Positions 51,762 through 61,233 of a DNA stretch of 64,000 nt are shown here, in pieces (position 1 is the stretch's first letter; every line of letters starts with the position of its first letter). The DNA is taken from positions 2,017,001 to 2,081,000 of the forward strand of contig NZ_JAIWOT010000001.1 of the NCBI RefSeq assembly GCF_021295335.1, given 5' to 3'. The notes beneath the pieces were generated by a model. That model made no database searches. It was not told where the DNA came from and saw only the letters and a program-made list of their open reading frames with translations. Origin of the DNA: Komagataeibacter sp. FNDCF1 (GTDB lineage Bacteria; Pseudomonadota; Alphaproteobacteria; Acetobacterales; Acetobacteraceae). The translations under genes were made by a program, and so were the position numbers.

Positions 51762-51787
51762 GGCGGGTTCCTTTACGGGAACCCGCC
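51762..51787. terminator. Bidirectional hairpin terminator beyond the CtrA-like gene
   Basis: GGCGGGTTCC (51762-51771) pairs with GGAACCCGCC (51778-51787). On the plus strand it is followed by ATTTTTCTTTAT, and on the minus strand by AAGGTTTTAAG. It lies 72 bp beyond the stop of the response regulator gene. Confidence 0.75.
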
Positions 51788-52420
51788 ATTTTTCTTTATA
51801 CGGACAGTCGCATGGCCATACCGGCCATGAAGGACAGGAACAGCAGCGTTGCCTGTACTCAGGCAGCCGTTACCGGCACCCGTGTCTCCTCCACTGCCCC
51901 GAGTGCCGGGATGGCCTCGTCACGCAGTACATAACCCTGCCCCCATACGGTGGCGATGAGATGGCCCGCCCCGGCCACCTGCAGTTTCTTGCGCAGCTTG
52001 CAGATGAAGACATCGATGATCTTCATTTCCGGCTCATCCATGCCGCCATACAGGTGATTGAGGAAGGCATCCTTGGTCAGGACCATGCCCTTGCGCAGCA
52101 GCAGCAGCTCCAGGATCATGTATTCCTTGCCCGTCAGGTGCACACCCTGCCCCTGTACGCTGACCTGCCGGCTCCCCAGGCACAGTTCCAGCTGGCCCGC
52201 GCGCAATGTCGGCTCGCTATACCCCTTGGAGCGGCGGATGACCGCCTGCATCCGCGCCGTCAGTTCCATCGATTCGTAGGGGCGGGTCACATAGTCATCC
52301 GCGCCGGTGGAAAATGCCTTTACCTTTGCGGTGGCGGCCTTCTCTTCCGAAAGGACCATGACCGGGGTCGGCACCCGTGCGGCACGGCTGACACGGATGA
52401 CTTCAAACCCGTCCATGTCA

Positions 52421-53350
52421 GAGCCCGATCCGAAAGTTTTTCAACCCTGACAATGCCTTGCTGTCCGTCGTGTGAGCATTCGGATTGAGGCGATCAATGT
52501 CCATGCGGTTGAGGAAGCAATGGATTGTTCCCAATCTTTGGCGAGCCGCCTGCATCGTCCCAGCCATGCGAATGTCCGTTCCACCACCCAGCGACGCGGC
52601 AGGATCTGAAAACCCTTCACCGTATCGGACCGCCTGATGATTTCGAGGGTCCATTTTCCCATGGAGGCGAGCGCGGATCGCAATTTGTCGCCAGCATAGC
52701 CGCCATCAGCGAAGATGTGGCGCAGCCAGGGAAAGCGCCTGCGTATCGCTGCCAGAACATCAACGGCCCCATCACGGTCCTGGATATCAGCGGCATGAAC
52801 GAGGAGAAAGATCAGGAAGCCGCAGGTATCCGTCACGATATGGCGCTTGCGGCCCTTGACCTTCTTCCCCGCGTCATAGCCCGAAATCCCGCCGCTTTCC
52901 GTGGTTTTCACCGACTGGCTGTCAATCACGCCCGCGCTCGGAGAGGCGTCACGTCCCTCGATCTCGCGCAGGCTCATGACCAGCACCGTATTCATGACCT
53001 CGAACACTCCGGCATCACGCCAGGCGTAAAAATAGCGCCTGATGGTCGAGACCGGCGGAAAGCATTTCGGCAGCAGACGCCACGCACACCCGGCCGAGGC
53101 TATGTAGAGCATCGCATTGACCACCTCGCGCATATCCGTCGTGCGCGGACGACCGCCCCGTTTCGCCGGGGGCACAAATGGCATGATCAAAGTCCACTCC
53201 CCGTCCGTCATGTCCGATGGATATCGCAATCTTTCCCGGCTATACTCGCGCCGGGCAATACCAGTCCATGTCACCATTCACTCCATCTCTCTGCAAAGAC
53301 GGATGAATCACAACAGGCTGGTATTGTTCAAAAACTTTCGGATCGGGCTC
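52421..53350 (-). mobile_element. IS1031-type insertion sequence (IS5 family), 930 bp
   Basis: The element is bounded by 24-bp inverted ends, GAGCCCGATCCGAAAGTTTT and its reverse complement, matching at all but one of the 24 positions. A 3-bp TCA duplication flanks it (52418-52420 and 53351-53353), the TNA pattern of the IS1031 subgroup. It encodes one transposase. Length, ends and target choice agree with IS1031 of Komagataeibacter. It splits the CtrA-like gene and looks intact. Confidence 0.96.
52441..53277 (-). CDS. IS5-family transposase (IS1031 subgroup)
   Basis: A 278-residue DDE transposase. The catalytic Asp residues are in VIDSQSVKT and IFADGGYAG, and the Glu is in RWVVERTFAWLGRCRRL, which fits the Y/R-E signature of the IS5 family. 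The N-terminal helical region (MTDGEWTLIMPFVPPAKRGG) is typical. The reading frame is intact, so the element may be active. It is transcribed in the same direction as the gene it interrupts. Confidence 0.96.
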   Translation of the reverse strand: MVTWTGIARREYSRERLRYPSDMTDGEWTLIMPFVPPAKRGGRPRTTDMREVVNAMLYIASAGCAWRLLPKCFPPVSTIRRYFYAWRDAGVFEVMNTVLVMSLREIEGRDASPSAGVIDSQSVKTTESGGISGYDAGKKVKGRKRHIVTDTCGFLIFLLVHAADIQDRDGAVDVLAAIRRRFPWLRHIFADGGYAGDKLRSALASMGKWTLEIIRRSDTVKGFQILPRRWVVERTFAWLGRCRRLAKDWEQSIASSTAWTLIASIRMLTRRTARHCQG

Positions 53351-53643
53351 TCAGGCAGATTTACGTCCATGACCGCCAGGTCATAGTTATAGGATTTTAA
53401 CATTCCGAGGGCATCATGACCGGTATCGACATGATCGACTGTAAATCCGGCCTTTTCCATATGCCGGGTGGTCTCATCGACTTTTCGGGCATTGGGCTCA
53501 ACTAGCAAAATTCTCATATCGACCATCCAGTAGATATTTGTTCTTATCTACCTATACGTGCGCGTGATCGCTACAACAACCTAAAGTTGACGATATATTA
53601 GCGGTAATTTATTCGTAAATCGTATTTCTAATTCTTTATTTAA

Positions 53644-53658
53644 TTAATAATCAGTTAA
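53644..53658. promoter_or_regulatory. CtrA-type box upstream of the CtrA-like gene
   Basis: TTAA (53644-53647), seven bases, then TTAA (53655-53658) give an exact TTAA-N7-TTAA CtrA box, 127 bp before the start at 53517. The surrounding DNA is AT-rich, so chance occurrence is possible. Autoregulation of ctrA through such boxes is known in Caulobacter. Confidence 0.45.
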
Positions 53659-53663
53659 TTCAT

Positions 53664-54458
53664 TTATATCCTGATGCCCACCGCATGGTCCAGCGGGCCG
53701 GAGCCCGCGCCATAACCCGGGGCCGCGGCAATCGCGTTGCGCACATAGGTCCGTGCGCGCACCACGGCATCGCGCAACGTCATGCCCTGCCCCAGTCCCG
53801 TGGCAATGGCGCTGGCAAGTGTGCAGCCCGTACCATGGGTATGACGGGTGGCGATGCGGGGGCTTGCGAATGTCTCCATCCTGCCGCCCTGTTCCACCAG
53901 CACATCCACCAGTTCATCACCCTGTATATGGCCGCCCTTGAGCAGCACGGCGCGCGCGCCCAGCGCCAGCAGCTCGCGCGCCGCGTCCTGCATGTCCTCC
54001 CGCCGGGCAATGGGGCGGCCCAGCAGGGCTTCGGCCTCGGGCAGGTTGGGGGTCAGGACGGTGGCAAGCGGCACCAGCCGGTCGCGCAGGGTCGCCAGCG
54101 CGCTGTCATGCAGCAGCGCGGCTCCACCCTTTGCCACCATGACCGGATCAAGCACATAGGGCACGTCGGCGGATGTCATCAGCACGGCGGCGATCGCCTC
54201 GATCACCTCCGGTCGGTCAAGCATGCCGCTCTTGAAGGCATCGACCCCCAGGTCATCCATGACGCAGCGCATCTGCGCCACGATGAATTCGGGCGCGACC
54301 GGCATGACGTCGTGCACGCCAAGCGTATTCTGTGCCGTCAGCGCCGTGATGGCGGTCATGGCAAAGCCGCCCAGCACCGTCACGGTCTTGATATCGGCCT
54401 GAATACCGGCGCCGCCGCCGCTATCGCTCCCGGCCATGATGAGAATACGCCCGCGCAT
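53664..54458 (-). CDS. thiD: Hydroxymethylpyrimidine/phosphomethylpyrimidine kinase ThiD
   Basis: A 264-residue ribokinase-fold enzyme that phosphorylates HMP and HMP-P in thiamine synthesis. ILIMAGSDSGGGAGIQADIKT is the substrate-binding N-terminus, YVLDPVMVAKGG and RHTHGTGCTLASAIA the ATP site and catalytic Asp region. It starts 5 bp after the glmM stop and is probably transcribed from that gene's promoter. No other thiamine gene is adjacent and no TPP riboswitch was seen. Confidence 0.95.
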   Translation of the reverse strand: MRGRILIMAGSDSGGGAGIQADIKTVTVLGGFAMTAITALTAQNTLGVHDVMPVAPEFIVAQMRCVMDDLGVDAFKSGMLDRPEVIEAIAAVLMTSADVPYVLDPVMVAKGGAALLHDSALATLRDRLVPLATVLTPNLPEAEALLGRPIARREDMQDAARELLALGARAVLLKGGHIQGDELVDVLVEQGGRMETFASPRIATRHTHGTGCTLASAIATGLGQGMTLRDAVVRARTYVRNAIAAAPGYGAGSGPLDHAVGIRI

Positions 54459-54463
54459 GAACT

Positions 54464-55822
54464 TCAGCCCGCCATCTGGATCGCGTTGATGGATTCGCAC
54501 ATATCTTCCACCACTTCCTTTACCAGTGCTTCGTCTTCCGCTTCCACCATTACACGCACCAGCGGTTCGGTGCCGCTTTCACGCAGCAGCAGGCGCCCAC
54601 GATCACCCAGCCGCTTTTCCGCAGCCATGCGGGCTTCATTCACCTGCGGGTCGTGCAGCGGGCTCCTGCCGACAAAACGGATATTGCGCAGCAGTTGCGG
54701 ATAGGGCCTGAACATGCGGCAGACCGCACTGGCGGGGCGGCCTGTCTCCACCACTTCGGCCAGCACCTGCAGGGCCGCGACCAGCCCGTCTCCCGTTGTG
54801 GCGAAATCGGACAGCACCATGTGCCCGGACTGTTCGCCCCCGATATTGGCACCCAGTTCGCGCATCTTCTCCACCACGTAGCGGTCCCCCACCGCCGTGC
54901 GCACCAGTTCCAGCCCCTGCGTTTCCAGATAGCGCTCCAGCCCCATGTTGGACATGACGGTGGCCACGATATGCCGCCCGGACAGCCGTCCCTGCCGCGC
55001 CCAGGAGGTAGAGATCAGCGCCAGGATCTGGTCTCCGTCGATCAGCCGCCCCTTTTCATCGGAAATCAGCACCCGGTCCGCATCCCCATCAAGCGCTATC
55101 CCGATATCGGCCCGATGGCGCAGCACCGCGGCACACAGGGCTTCGGGCCGGGTGGAGCCGCATCCTTCATTGATGTTGATACCATCGGGGTCACAGCCGA
55201 TGCGCACCACTTCCGCCCCCAGTTCCCACAGCGCGGTGGGAGCCACGCGGTAGGCTGCGCCATTGGCGCAGTCGATGACAATGCGCAGCCCGTCCAGCCG
55301 CAACCCGCGCGGGAAGGAAGACTTGGCATTTTCCACATACCGGCCGGCCGCGTCATTCAGGCGCGACGCGCGACCGATCTGGTCGGGGGCGGCCAGCCTG
55401 TCGGTCAGGTCCATGCCCATATCCGCCTCGATCCCGGCTTCCGTCTCATCCGAAAGCTTGAAGCCATCCGGTCCGAACAGCTTGATGCCGTTATCACCAT
55501 ACGGGTTGTGGGAGGCCGATATCATGACCCCCAGATCCGCCCGCAGCGAGCGGGTAAGCATGGCGATGGCCGGGGTAGGCATGGGGCCGACCAGCGTCAC
55601 ATCCATGCCCGCCGACAGGAAACCCGAGACAAGCGCGCATTCGATCATATAACCCGACAGGCGCGTGTCCTTGCCCAGCAGCACGCTATGGCGATGCGTG
55701 CCCTGAATGAACCGCAACCCTGCGGCCTGGCCCAGTTTCTGCGCTACTTCGACAGTCATTGGAAAACGGTTGGCGGTGCCCCGGATTCCATCCGTGCCGA
55801 ACAGCTTTCTTGTCTTTACCAT
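54464..55822 (-). CDS. glmM: Phosphoglucosamine mutase
   Basis: A 452-residue phosphohexomutase converting glucosamine-6-phosphate to glucosamine-1-phosphate for UDP-GlcNAc synthesis. The phosphoserine loop is [15 protein letters not shown], the metal loop ALDGDADRV, and sugar- and phosphate-binding blocks GGEQSGH and [14 protein letters not shown] follow. Length is standard. It is followed by thiD and preceded upstream by folP, the common folP-glmM order next to ftsH. Confidence 0.97.
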   Translation of the reverse strand: MVKTRKLFGTDGIRGTANRFPMTVEVAQKLGQAAGLRFIQGTHRHSVLLGKDTRLSGYMIECALVSGFLSAGMDVTLVGPMPTPAIAMLTRSLRADLGVMISASHNPYGDNGIKLFGPDGFKLSDETEAGIEADMGMDLTDRLAAPDQIGRASRLNDAAGRYVENAKSSFPRGLRLDGLRIVIDCANGAAYRVAPTALWELGAEVVRIGCDPDGININEGCGSTRPEALCAAVLRHRADIGIALDGDADRVLISDEKGRLIDGDQILALISTSWARQGRLSGRHIVATVMSNMGLERYLETQGLELVRTAVGDRYVVEKMRELGANIGGEQSGHMVLSDFATTGDGLVAALQVLAEVVETGRPASAVCRMFRPYPQLLRNIRFVGRSPLHDPQVNEARMAAEKRLGDRGRLLLRESGTEPLVRVMVEAEDEALVKEVVEDMCESINAIQMAG

Positions 55823-55873
55823 TACTGGGGATCTCCAGATGCGTTCTTGTCGTACACCGACCTACCTTACCTG

Positions 55874-56914
55874 TTATGGGCGATCCAGCCCCTGACTGAC
55901 GCGCACGGCCTGCATCATTGCCGTCACATTATGAACGCGCAGCACGGCATCGGGAAAAACCAGCCCCGGCAGCGTGGCCGCAACCGTCGCCGGATCACGG
56001 CGCAGCGCATCGGGTTCGTGGCAGATTTCACCCAGCGTCCGCTTGCGCGACACCCCCAGCAGCACCCGGCAGCCAAGATTGGCCAGCAGCGGCAGGCGTG
56101 CCAGCAATTCAAGATTGCCCTCCGTCGTCTTGGCAAATCCGATACCCGGATCAATCAGTATCCGCTCCCGCGCAATGCCGGCACTCACGGCCTCATCCAC
56201 CCGCGCGGACAGTTCGCGCAGCACGTCCACCGCTACGTCATCATACACCGCATGGGCCGCCATGGTCGCCGGCGTGCCCCGCATGTGCATGAGTACGACC
56301 GGGCAGCCATGGCGCGCCACCACCGCGCGCGCTGCCGGATCATGGGTCAGGGCCGAAACATCATTGATAAGGTCCGCCCCCGCATCCAGCGCCCGGTCCA
56401 TGACCGAAGCCTGCCGCGTATCAATCGACAGGACCATGCCGGCCAGCGCCGTGCAGGCCCTGACCGCGCGGATGACCGGCCCGATGCGCCGCCATTCCTC
56501 CCCGGCGGTAATGGGTGGCGCACCGGGGCGGGTGCTTTCGCCGCCAATATCGACAATCCGGCAACCGGCGGCATGCATGGCCTGTATGGATTCAAGCGCT
56601 GCACGGACATGGTAATGCTGGCCGCCATCACTGAAGCTGTCAGGCGTAACGTTGATGATCCCCATAACCTGCGGGCCAGGCGGCAGGCCCGCAGCCGGGG
56701 TGGGCCTGTCCACACGCCCGGCACAGGCCGCCCATCCGGATGGTATGGCACAGGCGGACACGATACGTCCGGCCGGTTCATCCCCCCCGATCAGCCGGGC
56801 CAGCGCATAGGCATGCGGCCCGCCCGCCAGCCAACGCGCCTGTCCCGTCGTTACGGCCTGTTCCGCCGCCTTCCCCCGCAACAGCGCCAGGGGTTCGATC
56901 AGCCGGTCGTCCAT
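55874..56914 (-). CDS. folP: Dihydropteroate synthase
   Basis: A TIM-barrel enzyme that joins 4-aminobenzoate to the pterin pyrophosphate in folate synthesis, the sulfonamide target. The two signatures are GIINVTPDSFSDGG and VDIGGESTRPGA, with LINDVSAL and GIGFAKTTEGN after them. The N-terminal ~90 residues before the barrel are longer than in E. coli. The start used (56914) leaves a 346-residue protein; ATG 56947 is an alternative. Starts further upstream fall in the ftsH terminator hairpin (56959-56993) and are unlikely. Confidence 0.93.
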   Translation of the reverse strand: MDDRLIEPLALLRGKAAEQAVTTGQARWLAGGPHAYALARLIGGDEPAGRIVSACAIPSGWAACAGRVDRPTPAAGLPPGPQVMGIINVTPDSFSDGGQHYHVRAALESIQAMHAAGCRIVDIGGESTRPGAPPITAGEEWRRIGPVIRAVRACTALAGMVLSIDTRQASVMDRALDAGADLINDVSALTHDPAARAVVARHGCPVVLMHMRGTPATMAAHAVYDDVAVDVLRELSARVDEAVSAGIARERILIDPGIGFAKTTEGNLELLARLPLLANLGCRVLLGVSRKRTLGEICHEPDALRRDPATVAATLPGLVFPDAVLRVHNVTAMMQAVRVSQGLDRP

Positions 56915-56958
56915 GCAGTGTTCCGCAGTTTTCCGTGTATATGCCATGCCAGAGACAA

Positions 56959-56993
56959 ACATGGCGGGGCAGCCATCGGCTACCCCGCCATGT
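56959..56993 (-). terminator. Hairpin terminator after ftsH
   Basis: ACATGGCGGGG (56959-56969) pairs with CCCCGCCATGT (56983-56993), 26 bp beyond the ftsH stop. On the minus strand it is followed by TTGTCT. It separates ftsH from folP. Confidence 0.7.
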
Positions 56994-57018
56994 TCTCTTT
57001 CCATCAGGCCCTGCAAGC

Positions 57019-58959
57019 CTAGCCTGCGGGAGCCGTGCCCACACCGTTATCCCCTTTCGGCGCGGGCAGTGGCGCCACGGGGGCCGATGGTGCCGATGGC
57101 GGCACTGACGGACGCCGGTTTTCCGGCATCGGATCATCCACCACCACGCGTTCGATCTTCTCGCCGCGCAGTACCTGGCGGATTTCCTCACCCGTCAGGG
57201 TTTCATATTCCAGCAGGGCGGAACCAAGCCTGTGCAACTGGTCGATATGGTCAAGCAGCAGGGTCCGGGCACGGTCATAAGCCGTATCGATCAGCTTGCG
57301 GACCTCGTTGTCGATTTCGCGCGCCGTTTCCTCGGACACATTCTTGTTCTGGGTCACGCTGTGGCCAAGGAACACTTCCTGCCCGTTGCCGCCATAGGCC
57401 ACCATGCCCAGCTTTTCGCTCATGCCCCATTCGGTCACCATGCGGCGGGCCACGTCGGTCGCCATCTTGATGTCGCCCGATGCCCCGGTGGAGACGTTGT
57501 CGGGGCCAAAGATGATTTCCTCCGCCGCGCGCCCGCCCATGGCCAGGGTCAGCTTGCCAATGCACCATGACCGGCTTTCGGAATAACGATCCTTCTCCGG
57601 CAGGCTCATCACCATGCCCAGCGCACGGCCGCGCGGGATGATGGTCGCCTTGTGCACCGGGTCGGAACCGGGGGTCAGGATACCGACCAGTGCATGGCCG
57701 CCTTCATGGTAGGCGGTCATCTTCTTCTCGTCCTCGGTCATGACGAGCGAGCGGCGCTCGGCCCCCATCATCACCTTGTCCTTGGCGTTCTCGAACTCCA
57801 GCATCGCAACCGTGCGCTTGCCCAGGCGGGCGGCCATCAGTGCGGCTTCATTGACAAGGTTGGCCAGGTCCGCACCCGAGAACCCGGGCGTGCCGCGGGC
57901 AATGACCTTGGGGTCCACGTCGGAAGCCAGCGGCACCTTGCGCATGTGCACGCGCAGGATCTTCTCGCGGCCCGCCACATCCGGGTTGGGCACCACGACC
58001 TGACGGTCAAAGCGGCCGGGGCGCAGCAGGGCAGGGTCAAGAACGTCGGGGCGGTTGGTCGCGGCAATCAGGATCACGCCCTCATTGCTGTCAAAGCCGT
58101 CCATCTCGACCAGCATCTGGTTCAGGGTCTGCTCGCGCTCGTCATTGCCGCCACCCAGGCCCGCGCCACGATGGCGGCCCACGGCGTCGATTTCATCAAT
58201 GAAGATGATGCAGGGCGCCGCCTTCTTGCCCTGCTCGAACATATCACGGACACGTGATGCGCCGACACCCACGAACATTTCGACAAAGTCGGAACCGGAA
58301 ATGGTGAAGAAGGGAACATTCGCCTCACCCGCAATGGCACGGGCCAGAAGCGTCTTGCCGGTGCCGGGGGGGCCGACCAGCAGCACGCCCTTGGGGATCT
58401 TGCCGCCCAGGCGGGTGAACTTCTGCGGGTCGCGCAGGAAGTCGACGATTTCCTGCAGTTCGCTCTTGGCCTCATCAATGCCCGCCACGTCATCGAACGT
58501 AACGCGGCCCTGCTTTTCGGTCAGCATGCGTGCGCGCGACTTGCCAAAGCCCATGGCACGACCGCCGCCCGACTGCATCTGGCGCATGATGAAGATCCAC
58601 GCACCCACCATAAGCAGCAGCGGCGCGTAATTGATCAGGTAGCGCAGGAAGGGATTGGTATCGTTTTCAAGCGGCTTGGCCGCGACTTCGATTCCCTTTT
58701 CCGTCAGGCGGGGGATAAGCGTCGGGTCCTGCGGGGCATAGGTGTCAAACGACGTGCCATCCGTCAGCGTGCCGCTGATATTGTGTTCCTGCACGACGAC
58801 GGACCGGACATGGCCGCTGTTCACGTCTCCGATGAAATCGGAATATGCCAGTTGCTGTGATGCGTGCTGCACGCTTCCCGGCTGGAAAACGTTAAACAGC
58901 AGCAGCAACAGGACGATGATGATAACCCACAGGGCCAGGTTCCGGCCGAAATTGTTCAT
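57019..58959 (-). CDS. ftsH: ATP-dependent zinc metalloprotease FtsH
   Basis: A 646-residue membrane-bound AAA+ protease that degrades misfolded membrane and regulatory proteins. TM1 is about 9-25 and TM2 about 105-125, flanking a periplasmic domain. The ATPase has GPPGTGKT (Walker A), IIFIDEIDA (Walker B) and the SRH arginines near [19 protein letters not shown]. The protease has HEGGH as zinc motif. A Pro/Ala-rich C-terminus ends the chain. The start at 58959 follows AAGGCAAG; the longer ORF to 59088 is not needed. tilS lies directly upstream, the usual tilS-ftsH pairing. Confidence 0.98.
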   Translation of the reverse strand: MNNFGRNLALWVIIIVLLLLLFNVFQPGSVQHASQQLAYSDFIGDVNSGHVRSVVVQEHNISGTLTDGTSFDTYAPQDPTLIPRLTEKGIEVAAKPLENDTNPFLRYLINYAPLLLMVGAWIFIMRQMQSGGGRAMGFGKSRARMLTEKQGRVTFDDVAGIDEAKSELQEIVDFLRDPQKFTRLGGKIPKGVLLVGPPGTGKTLLARAIAGEANVPFFTISGSDFVEMFVGVGASRVRDMFEQGKKAAPCIIFIDEIDAVGRHRGAGLGGGNDEREQTLNQMLVEMDGFDSNEGVILIAATNRPDVLDPALLRPGRFDRQVVVPNPDVAGREKILRVHMRKVPLASDVDPKVIARGTPGFSGADLANLVNEAALMAARLGKRTVAMLEFENAKDKVMMGAERRSLVMTEDEKKMTAYHEGGHALVGILTPGSDPVHKATIIPRGRALGMVMSLPEKDRYSESRSWCIGKLTLAMGGRAAEEIIFGPDNVSTGASGDIKMATDVARRMVTEWGMSEKLGMVAYGGNGQEVFLGHSVTQNKNVSEETAREIDNEVRKLIDTAYDRARTLLLDHIDQLHRLGSALLEYETLTGEEIRQVLRGEKIERVVVDDPMPENRRPSVPPSAPSAPVAPLPAPKGDNGVGTAPAG

Positions 58960-59091
58960 CTTGCCTTTTGTTCCATCCGCTGGCCCCTCCGCCACCGCCC
59001 CGGTTCGGGCAGATGAACAGACGCCACGTTCACTACGTTCTACCATACATAGGACGATCAAGGGATATTCACACCCCCAATCCACCACCTT

Positions 59092-60381
59092 TTATGACAG
59101 CAGGCCCGAAGGACCGTGCTGCACACCGCCAAACAGGGCGTCAGGCAATACGGGCTGGGGCGGATGGTTCATGAAAACCACGTCAGTCGCCCAGTCCTGC
59201 GCGTACACACCCATGTGAGGCACGGCAGCAACCCGCCCCCCCTGCCACAGCGCGGGCAATGTACGCAGCGCACGTGCCGGCCAGGCCGGGCGCCCCCGCC
59301 CCGTGGGCCACCACGATGCCACCGGCCCCGCCGCACCCATTTCACATCCCGGCGGCAGGGCTGGCGCGCGCAATGCGAAGCGCCGGTCCCATACCGCTCC
59401 CGCGCAGGCGGTGATGGAGGGTGCCATCGCCGCCTCCTCCCGCATGACAATCCATTGCCCATCGCGCCATGGCATGATGGCAACGCCTGCCAGCGTCGCG
59501 GGTTCTGGGGACCGGGCGAGTAAATTGATCCGCGCGCGCGCGGGCGGGTAGTCATGCCCCCCCACCACGCGCACAAGGCCGGACAGGACCCGTGGCGGCG
59601 CAAGACCGGCGGGAAGCACCACCCACCCCCCCGGATGGAAACCGGCATGGGCAGCCAGCCAGCGCGCATCTTCCCGGTCACGGGCCATGCGGCCCTGCCC
59701 GGCATGGCGGGCGTGCATTTGCAATGCGGTGCCCAGGCTGGCATCGGCCGCCAGAACCCGCCGCGCGCGTGCACGCTCGGTACGCAGGTCGGTGTTGGAC
59801 GGGTCTTCCACCCACGCGATGCCCGCTGCACTTACCGTGGCATAAAGGGCCGGTTTGCCAAAGGACAGCAGGGGCCGGACAATACGGACGTCATGCACTG
59901 GCGTCGTGACCGCCATGGCCGCCAGCCCGTCCGCCCCACTTGCGGCCCGTCCGCGCATCAGGACCGTTTCGGCCTGATCGCCTGCATGATGGGCGACCAG
60001 CAGGTCCAGCGCACCCATGTCGCGGCAGGCGGCGAACAGGGCCTCATAGCGCATCCGGCGGGCCCGCTCGGCCATGCGGGGGCCACGTTCCAGCCCCTCC
60101 AGCACCAGCAGGCGCGCGGGCATGCCAAAAGCGGACAGGCGGCGGACCGTCTCCTCCGCCTCGCGCCGGGATTCGGCGCGCAGGCCGTGGTCAACCACCA
60201 GCCCCACGACATCACGCCGCCACTGACGGGCCAATACCGCCAGCGCCATGCTGTCCGCCCCGCCCGAGACCGCGATGGCCACCGGCACGCCGTGCCCCGG
60301 CCATGGGCCAAGGGCCGCCATGATGGGGGCGAAATGCCGCAAATCCAGCGGTTCAGCCAGATCCTGCGACTGGCCAGGCAT
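59092..60381 (-). CDS. tilS: tRNA(Ile)-lysidine synthase
   Basis: A 429-residue ATP-dependent enzyme adding lysine to C34 of tRNA-Ile(CAU) so it reads AUA. The PP-loop is AIAVSGGADSMALAVL, followed by GLVVDHGLRAES and LLVAHHAGDQAETVLMR. The C-terminal domain is less conserved, as usual. It is 3 bp after cpoB and 132 bp before ftsH on the same strand, so a shared transcript is likely. Confidence 0.93.
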   Translation of the reverse strand: MPGQSQDLAEPLDLRHFAPIMAALGPWPGHGVPVAIAVSGGADSMALAVLARQWRRDVVGLVVDHGLRAESRREAEETVRRLSAFGMPARLLVLEGLERGPRMAERARRMRYEALFAACRDMGALDLLVAHHAGDQAETVLMRGRAASGADGLAAMAVTTPVHDVRIVRPLLSFGKPALYATVSAAGIAWVEDPSNTDLRTERARARRVLAADASLGTALQMHARHAGQGRMARDREDARWLAAHAGFHPGGWVVLPAGLAPPRVLSGLVRVVGGHDYPPARARINLLARSPEPATLAGVAIMPWRDGQWIVMREEAAMAPSITACAGAVWDRRFALRAPALPPGCEMGAAGPVASWWPTGRGRPAWPARALRTLPALWQGGRVAAVPHMGVYAQDWATDVVFMNHPPQPVLPDALFGGVQHGPSGLLS

Positions 60382-60384
60382 GAT

Positions 60385-61122
60385 TCAGCCGCACTTGGCG
60401 CGTTTGCGATAGACCTGTTCGGCCGACTTGATGCGCGCAGCCGGTTCGGGGAATTCACTCGCCAGCTTGTCCAGTGCCTGGCAGGCGGATGCCTTGTCAT
60501 TCAACGCCACAAGCGTTGCCGCGACCCCCAGCAGTGCACTGGGCGCGCGCGCGCCATGGGGCGCACGGTTATACGCATCGTAATAGGCAAGGGCTGACTG
60601 GCGGTACTGCTTCTGCCCGGCCAGGGACTGGGCCAGCAGATACTGCGCATCCACCTGCCGGGGTGATTTGGGGCCGGACAGCACCTGCTGCGCATCAGCC
60701 TGCGCGGCCGCGAAATCCTGCTGCATCAGCGCGTCATTGCCAGCCTTGAGCAGGTCATCCGCGCTGCGCTTTGCCGTAGGGGCCGCGGCGGGACTGGCCA
60801 CGGGTGCGGCCAGCGCGGCGCCACCCGTCGTACCGCCATGGCCATGCTGCATGGCAAAGTTCATGTCCTCGATCTGCTTGTTCATGGCGGCGCTCTGCTG
60901 CTGGACCTGATTGGTCAGCTGGTCGATCTGGCCCCGCATATCACGTGTCTGCTGTTCAAGCGTATTGACACGGTCAAGCAGCTGAAGGGTCAGGTTGCCG
61001 CTGTCATCCGCCCGCGCGGCACCAAGACCGGCCAGCATGACACCGCCCGCCAGCATACCCACCCTGCCCCATCGCCGGGAACGGGAGGTGACCGAAAGGA
61101 AACCCGACATCACAGACCGCAT
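60385..61122 (-). CDS. cpoB: Tol-Pal system coiled-coil/TPR protein CpoB (YbgF)
   Basis: A 245-residue periplasmic protein. A signal peptide (VGMLAGGVMLAGLGAARA) precedes an N-terminal coiled coil (LLDRVNTLEQQTRDMRGQIDQ) and C-terminal TPR-like helices (ADDLLKAGNDALMQQDFAAA). CpoB links the Tol-Pal complex to peptidoglycan synthesis during division. The start is ATG 61122. It lies 3 bp before tilS and after pal, from which a hairpin separates it. Confidence 0.92.
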   Translation of the reverse strand: MRSVMSGFLSVTSRSRRWGRVGMLAGGVMLAGLGAARADDSGNLTLQLLDRVNTLEQQTRDMRGQIDQLTNQVQQQSAAMNKQIEDMNFAMQHGHGGTTGGAALAAPVASPAAAPTAKRSADDLLKAGNDALMQQDFAAAQADAQQVLSGPKSPRQVDAQYLLAQSLAGQKQYRQSALAYYDAYNRAPHGARAPSALLGVAATLVALNDKASACQALDKLASEFPEPAARIKSAEQVYRKRAKCG

Positions 61123-61166
61123 GGACCAAACCCCTTGTAACAACTAAGCATGCCTACCTAAAACAA

Positions 61167-61197
61167 AACCGGCCGAGCGATAGGCGCCCGGCCGGTT
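61167..61197 (-). terminator. Intrinsic terminator between pal and cpoB
   Basis: AACCGGCCG (61167-61175) and CGGCCGGTT (61189-61197) form a 9-bp stem, followed on the minus strand by TTGTTTT. It sits 36 bp after the pal stop and may end the tol-pal transcript or attenuate cpoB. Confidence 0.8.
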
Positions 61198-61233
61198 CCA
61201 TACTGCAACGCTACGGAAAGCGTTGTCAGGAAA

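Larger units (their letters stand above)
51859..53517 (-). pseudogene. CtrA-family response regulator interrupted by an IS element
   Basis: The gene reads from 53517 to 53351, is broken by the IS at 52421-53350, and resumes at 52417. Removing the IS and one TCA copy restores a single 241-residue frame; the joint codon GAC gives ..VNLPDMDGF... The product has an N-terminal receiver (Asp51 in VMDVNLP) and a C-terminal winged helix with VHLTGKEY, FLNHLYGGMDEPEMKIIDVFICKLRKKL and WGQGYVLRD, which matches CtrA closely. The receiver is atypical: the acidic pair after Glu7 is Pro-Asn and the conserved Lys is Arg101. CtrA controls the cell cycle or motility in alphaproteobacteria. The upstream half can only give a ~60-residue stub, and the downstream half retains an ATG at 52416. 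Whether an intact paralogue exists elsewhere is unknown. Confidence 0.9.

Noticed and set aside
54653-57022. Long open frame on the plus strand opposite glmM and folP
   Set aside because: Same cause: antisense shadow of GC-rich coding DNA, with no recognisable domain.
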